DNA of 64,000 nt from contig NZ_SMLH01000001.1 in NCBI RefSeq assembly GCF_004349315.1, positions 496,001 to 560,000 on the forward strand. Reading direction: 5' to 3'. Positions 8,559 to 17,369 of the stretch are shown piece after piece. Within the stretch, counting starts at the first letter, position 1. Every line of letters begins with the position of its first letter. Source of the DNA: Flavobacterium ranwuense. GTDB lineage: Bacteria > Bacteroidota > Bacteroidia > Flavobacteriales > Flavobacteriaceae. The translations under genes were made by a program, and so were the position numbers. The notes below the pieces were generated by a model. It was not told the DNA's origin, searched no databases, and saw only the letters and a list, made by a program, of their open reading frames with translations.

Positions 8559-9910
8559 TGAAAACCAAAACAGGGAGATACTCGGGCTATATTCGCCCAT
8601 TTTCATTTTTAATAGACCTTATGGTTATCAATATACTATTGGTATATTTGACAGATTTCCCTGTTAATAAAGTTTTTTATTCAGTTTTCATTAGTGCTGC
8701 ATGGTTTATTATAGCGGCCAGTTTAGGTTTTTATGAGGTATATAGATACACTAAAGTAATTTCTATACTAAATTGTGCAATGAAACAAGGGATTTTATTT
8801 ACACTATTTTGTCTTGCATTAGCTTTCTCAGATTCTGAAGATTCGAGTTTCAAAAAGATTATTTTATTTACTTCGACTTCATTATTTATAATTCTGATTA
8901 TCAAATTATTTATCTATTTTTTTCTAAAGAAATACAGAGTACTTTTTGGAGGAAATTTTAGGACAGTAGTGTTATTGGGAAATAATAAAAGTATCAATCC
9001 ACTGCAACTTTTTTTTACAGAAAATCCAGATTATGGGTATAAATTAGAGAAAGTTTTCGACTTAGGACATGATAAAAAAAACCATCTATCAGAAAGTCTT
9101 GCATTTGTTTTAGAGCATAAAATAGACGAAATATATTGCTCTATGGGTGATTTGACACAAAAACAGATTAATGACATTGTCTATTTTGCGGATAACAACT
9201 TAAAAACTTTAAAATTTATTCCTGACGAAAAACAAATCCTTTCCCGAAATTTTACATTTGAATATTATGACTATATCCCTGTAATTTCGTTAAGAAACAT
9301 ATTGCTTGACGACACCTTAAACAAGGTCGTTAAGCGTGTTTTTGACCTTTTGTTTTCTGTAATAATAATTTTGGGAGTACTATCTTGGCTCATACCAATT
9401 TTAGCGATTGTCATAAAATGGGAATCTAAAGGACCTTTGTTTTTTGTACAAAAGAGGAATGGATTAAATTATAAAGAATTCAACTGTTACAAATTCAGAT
9501 CGATGGAACTAAATGATCAAGCTGATTTGGAACAAGTTTCCAAAAACGATATTCGAGTTACCAAAACAGGACGGTTTATACGAAAAACAAGTATCGATGA
9601 GTTACCACAATTTTTCAATGTTTTATTGGGTCAAATGTCAGTCGTTGGTCCTAGACCCCATATGGTTAGCCACGCTAAAATGTATGCACTGAAAATTGAT
9701 AAGTTCATGGTGCGTCATTTTATTAAACCAGGAATCACGGGACTTGCTCAAACAAAAGGGTTTCGAGGTGAAGTCGAAACAGATGTGGATATTATAAATA
9801 GAGTAAAATTCGATATTTTTTACATGGAAAATTGGTCTATTTTATTAGATATAAAGATTATTTTTATCACGGTATACAATACTTTAAAGGGAGAAGAAAA
9901 AGCATATTAA
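8558..9910 (+). CDS. Undecaprenyl-phosphate sugar-1-phosphate transferase (initiating enzyme)
   Basis: A 450-residue polyisoprenyl-phosphate hexose-1-phosphate transferase. It has four N-terminal membrane spans, a central nucleotide-binding-like domain (about 130-250), then the bacterial sugar transferase domain (about 255-450) with KRVFDLLFS, VQKRNGLNYKEFNCYKFRSM, TSIDELPQFFNVL, VGPRPH and KPGITGLAQ. This WbaP/WcaJ-like enzyme starts repeat-unit synthesis by loading the first sugar phosphate onto the lipid carrier. The start is GTG and shares one base with the preceding stop, so translation is coupled. The sugar (often glucose or galactose) is not determinable. Confidence 0.92.
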   Translation: MKTKTGRYSGYIRPFSFLIDLMVINILLVYLTDFPVNKVFYSVFISAAWFIIAASLGFYEVYRYTKVISILNCAMKQGILFTLFCLALAFSDSEDSSFKKIILFTSTSLFIILIIKLFIYFFLKKYRVLFGGNFRTVVLLGNNKSINPLQLFFTENPDYGYKLEKVFDLGHDKKNHLSESLAFVLEHKIDEIYCSMGDLTQKQINDIVYFADNNLKTLKFIPDEKQILSRNFTFEYYDYIPVISLRNILLDDTLNKVVKRVFDLLFSVIIILGVLSWLIPILAIVIKWESKGPLFFVQKRNGLNYKEFNCYKFRSMELNDQADLEQVSKNDIRVTKTGRFIRKTSIDELPQFFNVLLGQMSVVGPRPHMVSHAKMYALKIDKFMVRHFIKPGITGLAQTKGFRGEVETDVDIINRVKFDIFYMENWSILLDIKIIFITVYNTLKGEEKAY

Positions 9911-9911
9911 A

Positions 9912-10685
9912 ATGGAAAAACCGCTTGTGTCCATAATAACGCCATCCTTCAATTGTGAAAAATTTATCGCAAAAACAATCTTGTCAGTACAGAATCAAAC
10001 CTATAAAAATTGGGAAATGATTATTGTAGACGATTGTTCTTCCGATCAAACGGTTTCAATAATAAAAGAAATTTCCAGTCGAGATAATAGAATTCAACTT
10101 TTTCAGCTCGATACAAACTCCGGAACCGGAATTGCCAGAAATACCGCTTTGAATAAAGCAGCCGGAAAATATATAGCCTTTTTAGACGCAGACGATTTGT
10201 GGAAACCATTCAAGTTAGAGCTACAAATTGATTTTCTCAAAAAACATAATTTACCGTTTACTTTTTCGTTTTACGAATGTATTAATGAAGCAGGAGAATC
10301 GCTCAATAGGAGAGTCGAATCACCAAGAAACCTCTCTTATCGTCAGTTGTTTTTTTGTAATTATGTTGGGAATCTAACAGGGATCTATGACGTAAATTAC
10401 TTCGGAAAAATAACTGTTTCTTCTATTCGAAAACGCCAGGATTGGATACATTGGCTTATAATTCTTAAGAAAATAAAAACCGCACAACCCGTTCCGGAAA
10501 GTTTAGCTTTTTACAGAATCAGAGAAAACTCAATTTCGGCTTCTAAATATGAGCTGTTAAGACATAATTTTGCCGTTTACAGAACGTTTCATGGGTTTAA
10601 TGTAGTTGTCTCAATACTTTGTATGACGGGGTTTTTGTTTACGCAATTAATGATAAAACCACGTTACGTTAAATCATTGATTTAA
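9912..10685 (+). CDS. Family 2 glycosyltransferase
   Basis: A 257-residue GT2 enzyme with VSIITPSFNCEKFI, MIIVDDCSSDQT and FLDADDLW, the DxD motif. It resembles small WcaA-like transferases. It starts one base after the upstream stop codon and is the last gene of the rightward run. Its 3' end overlaps the convergent CapK-like gene by 17 bases. The C-terminal ~30 residues are hydrophobic and may anchor it to the membrane. Specificity is unknown. Confidence 0.87.
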   Translation: MEKPLVSIITPSFNCEKFIAKTILSVQNQTYKNWEMIIVDDCSSDQTVSIIKEISSRDNRIQLFQLDTNSGTGIARNTALNKAAGKYIAFLDADDLWKPFKLELQIDFLKKHNLPFTFSFYECINEAGESLNRRVESPRNLSYRQLFFCNYVGNLTGIYDVNYFGKITVSSIRKRQDWIHWLIILKKIKTAQPVPESLAFYRIRENSISASKYELLRHNFAVYRTFHGFNVVVSILCMTGFLFTQLMIKPRYVKSLI

Positions 10686-12000
10686 ACTGCTTCAATTTTC
10701 CTCTGTTGCTTCTTTCTAAAGATTTTTTTCTAAGAAAACTAAATTTTAAATTGGGTTCCAGATACAAAGAAATCGCCTCTTCAATTTTTTGAATTTGTGC
10801 CAAATTTAATTCGGTTTCGCTCACATATTCTATTTCAAAAGTATCAATTTTCGTTTGCTTGATTATGAACTCTTTTACATTTCCGTCGTCTTCAATAATA
10901 CTTTTTGTCACATAATAGAAAGTAAGTCCAGGGGATTTTTTCCCACTTGGTAAAATAGCGACATCATTGGTCCGGCCTATTAATTTTTTGAGAATCGGTT
11001 TTTGTAACGTGCTTTTTTCGTCCAGAATTCCAATATCGCCAATGTCATATCGAATGAACGGATGCGCCTTATTGAACAAGGAAGTGATTACAATTCGGCC
11101 TGCAGTGCCGTTAGGAACGGCTTTGTTATTGTCATCCAAAATTTCTACAAACAGCGTTTCGGAATTAATTTGCCATTCATCTTTAGGATTTTGAAAAGCA
11201 ATCAAATCCAGTTCAGAAGCACCATATTCATTGACAATAGGAATTCCAAATTGTTTTTCTAAAAGTATTTTATCTTCTTCAAAAAGCATTTCAGAAGTTA
11301 CCATGCATACTTTCAAAGTGGGACAAATTGTGGTTAATATGATGTTTCTCTTTTGTAAAAACTTAGCAAATAAAACAATCGAACTGGTATATCCATTGAT
11401 ATAATCGAATTTTTTATTCTGAAATTTTTTCAGAATCTTTTCTAAAACGTCATCCGATAAATCGAAAATGGAAAACCGAAACCGATGACTCAAAAAATCC
11501 TTGAAACGTTCTTTTTTGTTTCCAATAAAATCCATTGGAATTCCATAAAAACGCGCTTGGTAGGAAGTATTGAAATCAATTCCATACCAACCAAATCGGT
11601 AAATATTTGAAGCCCAAGTCAACGCATGACAATATTTATCTTTGGCAAAAATAAACGGAGTTCCGCTCGAACCGGATGTTTTATTAACATAACAGTTTTT
11701 AGGAGAATAATTTTTAGAAAGCCTTTCAAGCAATGGTTTTTGTAAGTTTTTTTTATTCAAAACGGGTAAGTCTTCCCAGTTTATAGAAGTTGTCATTCCT
11801 GCTAAATCTTTATAAAAAGTATTATTTTGCAAATGAAAATTGACAATTTCCGCTTTTTTATTTTCAACGAAAACGTCATGTTCCTTTTCAGACAAGGCTA
11901 CAATTTTTCGCAATTCGGCTTTAGCTTCCTTCATTTGGAAGCCATTTAGCTGCAGCGATAAGTCGAATAGTGGAAACATTTTAAAAGGATATTTCATCAA
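10669..12000 (-). CDS. CapK/PaaK-like adenylate-forming enzyme
   Basis: A 443-residue member of the phenylacetate-CoA ligase-like (ANL) family, with the P-loop-like TSGSSGTPF at residues 108-116, ASELD near the middle and YDIGDIG in the C-terminal half. In polysaccharide clusters these proteins are annotated CapK and are suspected to activate an acyl or amino-acyl group for glycan decoration. True phenylacetate catabolism is unlikely here because no paa genes accompany it. It faces the cluster and overlaps the last glycosyltransferase gene by 17 bases at the 3' ends. The real substrate is unknown. Confidence 0.82.
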   Translation of the reverse strand: MMKYPFKMFPLFDLSLQLNGFQMKEAKAELRKIVALSEKEHDVFVENKKAEIVNFHLQNNTFYKDLAGMTTSINWEDLPVLNKKNLQKPLLERLSKNYSPKNCYVNKTSGSSGTPFIFAKDKYCHALTWASNIYRFGWYGIDFNTSYQARFYGIPMDFIGNKKERFKDFLSHRFRFSIFDLSDDVLEKILKKFQNKKFDYINGYTSSIVLFAKFLQKRNIILTTICPTLKVCMVTSEMLFEEDKILLEKQFGIPIVNEYGASELDLIAFQNPKDEWQINSETLFVEILDDNNKAVPNGTAGRIVITSLFNKAHPFIRYDIGDIGILDEKSTLQKPILKKLIGRTNDVAILPSGKKSPGLTFYYVTKSIIEDDGNVKEFIIKQTKIDTFEIEYVSETELNLAQIQKIEEAISLYLEPNLKFSFLRKKSLERSNRGKLKQFKSMI

Positions 12001-12079
12001 AAATAATATTTAACAAGAACTATTGACTATGAACCAACAAGTTTTTAAAAAATAATTATTTTTTAAGTTCAAAAGCAAT

Positions 12080-12087
12080 TATTTTTG
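12080..12087 (+). promoter_or_regulatory. -7 promoter element of purD (TATTTTTG)
   Basis: TATTTTTG fits TAnnTTTG exactly, 24 bases before the purD ATG in the divergent gap between the CapK-like gene and purD. No clear -33 TTTG is present. Confidence 0.5.
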
Positions 12088-12111
12088 CACCACAACTAAA
12101 CACAACTACAC

Positions 12112-13386
12112 ATGACAATTTTACTACTGGGTTCGGGCGGAAGAGAACATGCTTTTGCATGGAAAATGATTCAAAGTCCGCTATGTGATACCCTTTTTGT
12201 AGCGCCAGGAAATGCTGGAACAGCAACAATAGCCAAGAATATTGATATTAGTCCAACTGATTTTGAAGCTATAAAAACGTTTGTTATTCAGGAAAAAGTG
12301 GAAATGGTTGTGGTAGGACCAGAAGATCCTTTGGTAAAAGGGATTTATGATTTTTTTCTAAACGATGCGGCATTAAGTCATATTCCGGTTATCGGTCCTT
12401 CAAAAATTGGTGCGCAACTGGAAGGAAGTAAAGAATTTGCTAAAGAATTTCTAATCAAACATAAAATTCCAACCGCTGCTTACGATAGTTTTACTGCAGA
12501 AACAGTAGAGAAAGGATGTGAGTTTTTGGAAAAATTGCAACCTCCGTATGTTTTAAAAGCAGATGGTTTAGCCGCCGGAAAAGGAGTTTTGATTATTCAG
12601 GATTTGGCAGAAGCCAAAGAAGAATTAAGAAACATGTTGGTTCATCAAAAATTTGGTGCCGCCAGTTCAAAAGTGGTAATCGAAGAATTTCTTGACGGTA
12701 TAGAATTAAGCTGTTTCGTTCTTACGGATGGGAAAAACTACAAAATATTGCCAACAGCTAAAGATTACAAACGCATTGGCGAAGGCGATACAGGATTAAA
12801 TACAGGTGGAATGGGAGCTGTTTCTCCAGTTCCTTACGTTGACGCCGTTTTGATGGAAAAAATCGAAACACGTATTGTAAAACCTACTATTGATGGTTTT
12901 CAAAAAGACGAAATTCCGTACAAAGGTTTTGTTTTCATTGGGTTAATCAATGTGAATAACGAACCAATCGTAATAGAATACAATGTGAGAATGGGCGATC
13001 CGGAAACCGAAGTGGTTATCCCAAGATTGAAAACCGATTTAGTAGAGTTATTTTTGGCTGTAGCCAATGAAAAACTGGACGAAATTAATCTGGAAATTGA
13101 CGAAAGAAGTGCAACTACAATTATGGTTGTTTCTGGCGGATATCCGGAGGATTTCGAAAAAGGAAAAGTGATTTCAGGATTAGAAACCATTGAGGATTCT
13201 ATTGTTTTTCACGCAGGAACTAAACTTGATAACGGAAACATAGTGTCAAACGGAGGAAGGGTTTTAACAGTAACTTCGTATGGGAATGATTTCGAAGAGG
13301 CCATAAAAAAATCTTACCAAAACATAGCTAAACTAAATTTTGATAAGATGTATTTTAGAAAAGATATTGGAAACGACTTAAAATAG
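12112..13386 (+). CDS. purD: Phosphoribosylamine-glycine ligase
   Basis: GARS joins 5-phosphoribosylamine and glycine with ATP in the second step of de novo purine synthesis, in the cytoplasm. The 424-residue length is standard. It starts MTILLLGSGGREHAFAW, the N-domain signature, and has the ATP-grasp segments PPYVLKADGLAAGKGV and the metal-binding EYNVRMGDPETEVV. It sits alone between the polysaccharide cluster and small conserved genes, with its own promoter-like element. Function is secure. Confidence 0.97.
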   Translation: MTILLLGSGGREHAFAWKMIQSPLCDTLFVAPGNAGTATIAKNIDISPTDFEAIKTFVIQEKVEMVVVGPEDPLVKGIYDFFLNDAALSHIPVIGPSKIGAQLEGSKEFAKEFLIKHKIPTAAYDSFTAETVEKGCEFLEKLQPPYVLKADGLAAGKGVLIIQDLAEAKEELRNMLVHQKFGAASSKVVIEEFLDGIELSCFVLTDGKNYKILPTAKDYKRIGEGDTGLNTGGMGAVSPVPYVDAVLMEKIETRIVKPTIDGFQKDEIPYKGFVFIGLINVNNEPIVIEYNVRMGDPETEVVIPRLKTDLVELFLAVANEKLDEINLEIDERSATTIMVVSGGYPEDFEKGKVISGLETIEDSIVFHAGTKLDNGNIVSNGGRVLTVTSYGNDFEEAIKKSYQNIAKLNFDKMYFRKDIGNDLK

Positions 13387-13417
13387 TTTCCAATTATCGT
13401 TCACTTTTTTTTAATTC

Positions 13418-13648
13418 TTATTTTAAGAAAGAGTGAGCGGTAGTATCTTGCTTCTCAGTTCCGGCGTCTTCAAAAATTTTCAATTGTTTGATCCAATATA
13501 CCATTGCCGAAGCACAAATAATCATGAAAATCCAGTTGATTGTATTAGCAGCAAACCAAGATGTAAGCTCTAATGAGCGTAAAAAGTCTAGTGGAGCAAA
13601 TAAAATCTTTACAAATAAGTATTCTATTCCTTCGAAAAATGATTTCAT
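13418..13648 (-). CDS. Small conserved membrane protein (DUF6341-like)
   Basis: A 76-residue protein with one clear transmembrane helix (about residues 30-52, WFAANTINWIFMIICASAMV) and the N-terminal pattern MKSFFEGIEYLFVKILF, followed by a short polar tail. I recognise it as a small protein often found next to purD in Flavobacteriia, which I believe is named DUF6341. Its function is unknown. It is convergent with purD, 31 bases away, and divergent from the next membrane protein gene. Confidence 0.7.
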   Translation of the reverse strand: MKSFFEGIEYLFVKILFAPLDFLRSLELTSWFAANTINWIFMIICASAMVYWIKQLKIFEDAGTEKQDTTAHSFLK

Positions 13649-13791
13649 AATGTATAAAATTAATTTTATTAATTGTTTTTGAGGAACTCTGGGTATTAAA
13701 AACTCTTATTTTGAAGAATCTTTTTGAACTTCCAGGGTTTACTTTTTAAACAAGTATTATATTTACGAACACAAAAGTATAAAATATCCTT

Positions 13792-14721
13792 ATGATAACA
13801 AGTATTTTTAGAAAATCTACACCATTAAATTTTTCATTGGTCGTAATTTTAATGCTGGTTTTCTTTTCTATATACCAATTTCAAGATTTATTCTGGATGA
13901 ATTCCTTTTTATTAATTTTAAAAAAAGGAATGTTGTTTTGTGTTTTATTGGCTTCTGTTTTTATCACGAATTTTGTTGCTAAGAAAAACGGATTGAGTAA
14001 AGACAGTAGTTACACGGTTTTTTTTTATTTTTTGTTTCTACTTTTTTTTCCTTCAATATTAGATAATTTAAACCTGATTTTGTCTAATTTCTTTATTCTA
14101 TTGGCGCTTCGCCGATTGATTTCATTGCAATCCCTGAAAGCTTCCAAAGAAAAAATATTTGATGCTTCGTTATGGATTTTTCTGGCTGCACTATTTCATT
14201 TTTGGAGTATAATTTTCATAGTGCTGGTTTTCATATCAATAATTTTCCATGTTTCCAGAGATTATAGAAACTGGATATTACCTTTTATCGCTTTCTTTAT
14301 TGTTGGAATCCTGTTCATGATTTATGCAACGGTTTTCGATTTGAATGTCATTGAATACATCATTAAAAGTGTACAAATTAATTTTGAAATCAACTATTTT
14401 ACGAATAATTATCAAAACGGTGCTTTGTCAATCTATGCCACAATCGCTTTGTTTTTTCTGGTTTCTATGTTTGCCACATTATCAAACAGACCACAATTGT
14501 TGCATACTTCTTTCAAAAAAATCATCGCATCTTTCTTTATCGGAGTACTGATTTTTTTAATTTCGGCTAATAAAAGTAATGATTTGTTGCTGTTTACATT
14601 TGCGCCTTTGGCCATGATGGCAACCAGCCATATTGAAATTCCTCAAGAAAAATTAAATCAAGAATTAGTTATGTATGTGCTGACTGCCTGCAGTCTTTTT
14701 GCTTTTTTCTCCCAATTATAA
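13792..14721 (+). CDS. Polytopic membrane protein (DUF6427-like)
   Basis: A 309-residue membrane protein with about 8-9 hydrophobic segments and an N-terminal MITSIFRKSTPLNFSLV. It has no enzyme motif. The neighbourhood (purD, small membrane gene, this gene, upp) is one I recall as conserved in Flavobacterium, where the protein is annotated DUF6427. The hydrophobic architecture resembles O-antigen polymerases or GT-C enzymes in a general way, but there is no specific support. Its 3' end overlaps upp by 6 bases on the other strand. Confidence 0.75.
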   Translation: MITSIFRKSTPLNFSLVVILMLVFFSIYQFQDLFWMNSFLLILKKGMLFCVLLASVFITNFVAKKNGLSKDSSYTVFFYFLFLLFFPSILDNLNLILSNFFILLALRRLISLQSLKASKEKIFDASLWIFLAALFHFWSIIFIVLVFISIIFHVSRDYRNWILPFIAFFIVGILFMIYATVFDLNVIEYIIKSVQINFEINYFTNNYQNGALSIYATIALFFLVSMFATLSNRPQLLHTSFKKIIASFFIGVLIFLISANKSNDLLLFTFAPLAMMATSHIEIPQEKLNQELVMYVLTACSLFAFFSQL

Positions 14722-15369
14722 TTTTTCACCGTACGCTAAATCTCCTGCATCTCCTAGTCCGGGAACGATATAACTATGCTCATTAAGTTTTTCGTCTAAT
14801 GTAGCAACCCAAAGATGACAGTTTTCCGGCAAATGTTTTTCAAGATAAGCAATGCCTTCTGGTGCGGCAATTACAACTGCAATGTGAATTTCTTTTGGCG
14901 TACCTCTTTCCATTAATTTATTGTAAACAGCAACTATTGATTGTCCAGTAGCAAGCATAGGATCGACTAATACCAGATTTTTTTCATTTATATCAGCAAT
15001 AGCTTGGTATTGCACCAATATATCAAAATAGTCGTCATTGTTGGGATGATGTCTAAGGGCGGAGACGAAACCATTTTCGGCATTGTCAAAGTAATTCAAA
15101 AACCCCAAATGCAAGGGTAATCCAGCTCGTAAAATGGAACATAAAACCAATTGATCTTTAATTTCGGTTGTTTTTTTTATACCTAATGGTGTTTCAATTT
15201 GTATGTTTTTGTAATGTAATTTTTTACTTAATTCATACGCCATTATTTCGCCAATACGTTCAATATTTCTTCGGAAACGCATGCTGTCATTGTGAATATT
15301 TACATTTCGAATTTGTCCCAAAAAATGATTTAGGATGCTATTGCCTTCTGATAAATAATGAATTTGCAT
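14716..15369 (-). CDS. upp: Uracil phosphoribosyltransferase
   Basis: A 217-residue UPRT that makes UMP from uracil and PRPP in pyrimidine salvage. The PRPP-binding loop is LVDPMLATGQS and the uracil-binding C-terminal region contains YIVPGLGDAGDLAYG, both diagnostic. The start is an ATG in a divergent gap with the DUF4254 gene. Length and motifs are complete. Confidence 0.96.
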   Translation of the reverse strand: MQIHYLSEGNSILNHFLGQIRNVNIHNDSMRFRRNIERIGEIMAYELSKKLHYKNIQIETPLGIKKTTEIKDQLVLCSILRAGLPLHLGFLNYFDNAENGFVSALRHHPNNDDYFDILVQYQAIADINEKNLVLVDPMLATGQSIVAVYNKLMERGTPKEIHIAVVIAAPEGIAYLEKHLPENCHLWVATLDEKLNEHSYIVPGLGDAGDLAYGEKL

Positions 15370-15428
15370 ATTTTTATTTTGTAATTAAACTTATACTTAA
15401 TTTTATAATCTATAAAAGTATAAAAAAG

Positions 15429-15436
15429 TATCTTTG
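15429..15436 (+). promoter_or_regulatory. -7 promoter element (TATCTTTG) of the DUF4254 gene
   Basis: TATCTTTG fits TAnnTTTG exactly and lies 19 bases upstream of the ATG at 15456, supporting that start over longer in-frame alternatives. Confidence 0.55.
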
Positions 15437-15455
15437 TCCTTTAAAATATAAAGAT

Positions 15456-16061
15456 ATGTTTTCAAAATTAGCGTACTCCGTATTCGAACAAAGTATTAAA
15501 GATTATCATCAGTTTGATAATGTTGACCAACCGATTAATAATCCTTTTCCAAAAGATAAATTCGAACATTTATTGTATCATAAAAACTGGATTGATACGG
15601 TTCAATGGCACTTTGAGGACATTATTCGTGATCCAAATATTGATCCTGTTGCTGCTTTGACTTTGAAAAGAAGAATCGATGCTTCTAATCAAGAACGCAC
15701 TGATATGGTGGAATATATTGACAGTTATTTTCTTCAAAAATACAGTCATATAAAGGTAAAAGACGAAGCGAAAATTAATTCAGAAAGTCCGGCTTGGGCT
15801 TTTGACAGATTGTCTATTTTGGCTTTGAAAATTTATCACATGAATGAAGAAGCTACTCGTGCCGAAGCTTCACAAGATCACAGAGACAAATGTCAAGCTA
15901 AATTGAATATTTTATTGGAACAAAGAACGGACTTGTCTTTGGCCATCGATGATTTATTGCATGACATCGAAAATGGTAATAAATTCATGAAAGTGTACAA
16001 ACAAATGAAAATGTACAACGATGATGATTTGAATCCTGTTTTGTACCTAAATAAGAAGTAA
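15456..16061 (+). CDS. DUF4254 family protein
   Basis: A 201-residue soluble, mostly helical protein starting MFSKLAYSVFEQSIKDYH. I recognise it as DUF4254, a conserved Bacteroidota protein that is usually followed by an ADP-heptose:LPS heptosyltransferase-like gene, as here (3 bases apart). The frame is open further upstream (to 15168), but that part overlaps upp and lacks similarity to anything. The promoter element at 15429 and the family start argue for 15456. The biochemical role is unknown; pairing with a GT9 gene suggests involvement in envelope glycan assembly (inference). Confidence 0.85.
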   Translation: MFSKLAYSVFEQSIKDYHQFDNVDQPINNPFPKDKFEHLLYHKNWIDTVQWHFEDIIRDPNIDPVAALTLKRRIDASNQERTDMVEYIDSYFLQKYSHIKVKDEAKINSESPAWAFDRLSILALKIYHMNEEATRAEASQDHRDKCQAKLNILLEQRTDLSLAIDDLLHDIENGNKFMKVYKQMKMYNDDDLNPVLYLNKK

Positions 16062-16064
16062 TTT

Positions 16065-17144
16065 TTGACAAACTTAGCATTGTCAAATACTATCAAACAT
16101 ATAGCCGTCATGAGACTTTCCGCAATGGGAGATGTCGCCATGACGGTTCCTGTTTTACGCGCTTTTGTATACCAGCATCCCGAAGTTAAAATCACGGTCA
16201 TCTCCAGACCTTTTTTTAAACCTTTTTTCGAAGGAATTCCCAATGTTGTTTTTTTTGCTTTCGATGAAAAAGAAAAACACAAAGGGTTTTTAGGATTGTT
16301 ACGTTTGTTCCAAGATTTAAAATGTTTAGAAATCGATGCTTTTGCCGATTTACACAACGTTTTGCGTTCTAAAATCGTCCGATCACTTTTTGCTTTAAGC
16401 GGAAAAAAATCAGCTTCAGTTGATAAAGGAAGAGCAGAAAAAAAAGCCTTAACCCAACCCGAAAATAAAGTGTTCAAGCAACTGCCAACGATGTTTGAAA
16501 GACATGTTAAAGTATTCGAACAACTCGGTTTTACAGTTGATTTATCATCACCATGTGTCGAGACACTATTTCCTGAAAAAGCAGTTTTGAGCCCAGAAAT
16601 TCTAGCGATAATTGGACAAAAAAATCACAGACTAATAGGAATTGCTCCTTTTGCACAATATGATTCTAAAGTGTATCCGTTGGATTTAATGCAGGAAGTT
16701 ATTAATCAATTATCAGAATCCCGAAGTTTCGGGACAGCATATAAAATTTTGCTTTTTGGTGGCGGAAAAAAAGAAATTCAACTGTTGGATTCGCTTGCTT
16801 CCAACAAAGAAAACGTCATCAACATGGCGGGGCAACTCAAATTTCAGCAGGAATTTCAGCTCATCAGTAATCTTGATGTGATGCTTTCGATGGATTCCGG
16901 AAATGCACATATAGCAGCCATGCTCGGAGTAAAAGTGATTACGCTTTGGGGGGCCACACATCCTTATGCGGGATTTTCACCTTTCAATCAACCTTTAGAA
17001 AATGCTTTGATTTCGGACAGAAATCAATTTCCAAAATTACCTACTTCGGTGTACGGAAATAAAAAAGTGGAAGGTTATGAAAACGCCATGCGAACGATTA
17101 CTGTTGATTCTATTATAAAGGTTTTAAATGCCGGAAAACAATAA
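16065..17144 (+). CDS. Family 9 glycosyltransferase (ADP-heptose:LPS heptosyltransferase-like)
   Basis: A 359-residue GT9 enzyme. The N-terminal strand HIAVMRLSAMGDVAMTVPVL and the donor-binding GNAHIAAMLGVKVITLWGAT region are the family signatures. GT9 enzymes normally transfer heptose to the lipopolysaccharide core; in Bacteroidota the donor is often not established. The start is a TTG 3 bases after the DUF4254 stop, with another TTG at 16080. The ATG at 16110 would cut into the first beta strand and is less likely. It forms an operon with the DUF4254 gene. Confidence 0.87.
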   Translation: MTNLALSNTIKHIAVMRLSAMGDVAMTVPVLRAFVYQHPEVKITVISRPFFKPFFEGIPNVVFFAFDEKEKHKGFLGLLRLFQDLKCLEIDAFADLHNVLRSKIVRSLFALSGKKSASVDKGRAEKKALTQPENKVFKQLPTMFERHVKVFEQLGFTVDLSSPCVETLFPEKAVLSPEILAIIGQKNHRLIGIAPFAQYDSKVYPLDLMQEVINQLSESRSFGTAYKILLFGGGKKEIQLLDSLASNKENVINMAGQLKFQQEFQLISNLDVMLSMDSGNAHIAAMLGVKVITLWGATHPYAGFSPFNQPLENALISDRNQFPKLPTSVYGNKKVEGYENAMRTITVDSIIKVLNAGKQ

Positions 17145-17243
17145 GTAAGATTTTAATTCCTTCATGTTTTTGTTGTTTTTATGTAAGAATAACTTTAACA
17201 TTTTAATAACAAAATAATTCTAAATTTTTAGTGGGAATAATAC

Positions 17244-17251
17244 TATTTTTG
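17244..17251 (+). promoter_or_regulatory. -7 promoter element (TATTTTTG) with long leader
   Basis: TATTTTTG fits TAnnTTTG. If used, transcription would start near 17258 and leave a leader of about 110 bases before the barrel gene, longer than usual in this window. Confidence 0.45.
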
Positions 17252-17255
17252 GCTT

Positions 17256-17369
17256 AAGTGCGTAAGATTTTGCACTCAAAGCTAACTTGAGACGAAAGAG
17301 GATTGTTCTTTTCGGTTAAGTTGCTTTTCGAAATCTCGAAATGCTAATACAATAAAATAGAAATTATTT
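17256..17369 (+). promoter_or_regulatory. Structured 5' leader of the outer-membrane barrel gene
   Basis: The untranslated region contains AGTGC/GCACT (17256-17275) and then a two-part hairpin, 17281-17324: outer arms GC.AACTT and AAGTTGC, inner arms CGAAAGA and TCTTTTCG. I do not recognise a known riboswitch. It may be a cis-regulatory or stabilising leader. Pairing was found by eye only. Confidence 0.35.

Noticed and set aside
10669-12000. Phenylacetate catabolism enzyme
   Set aside because: The PaaK-like fold is certain, but no other paa gene is nearby and the neighbours are polysaccharide genes. The 22.4 kb PaaE-like reductase is also alone.
15168-15455. N-terminal extension of the DUF4254 frame
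   Set aside because: It lies antisense to upp, and the promoter element at 15429 and family start point to 15456.
15893-16477. 194-codon minus-strand frame
   Set aside because: It is antisense to the DUF4254 and GT9 genes, which have clear motifs. Low-complexity Lys/Ser-rich translation, no homology-like pattern.
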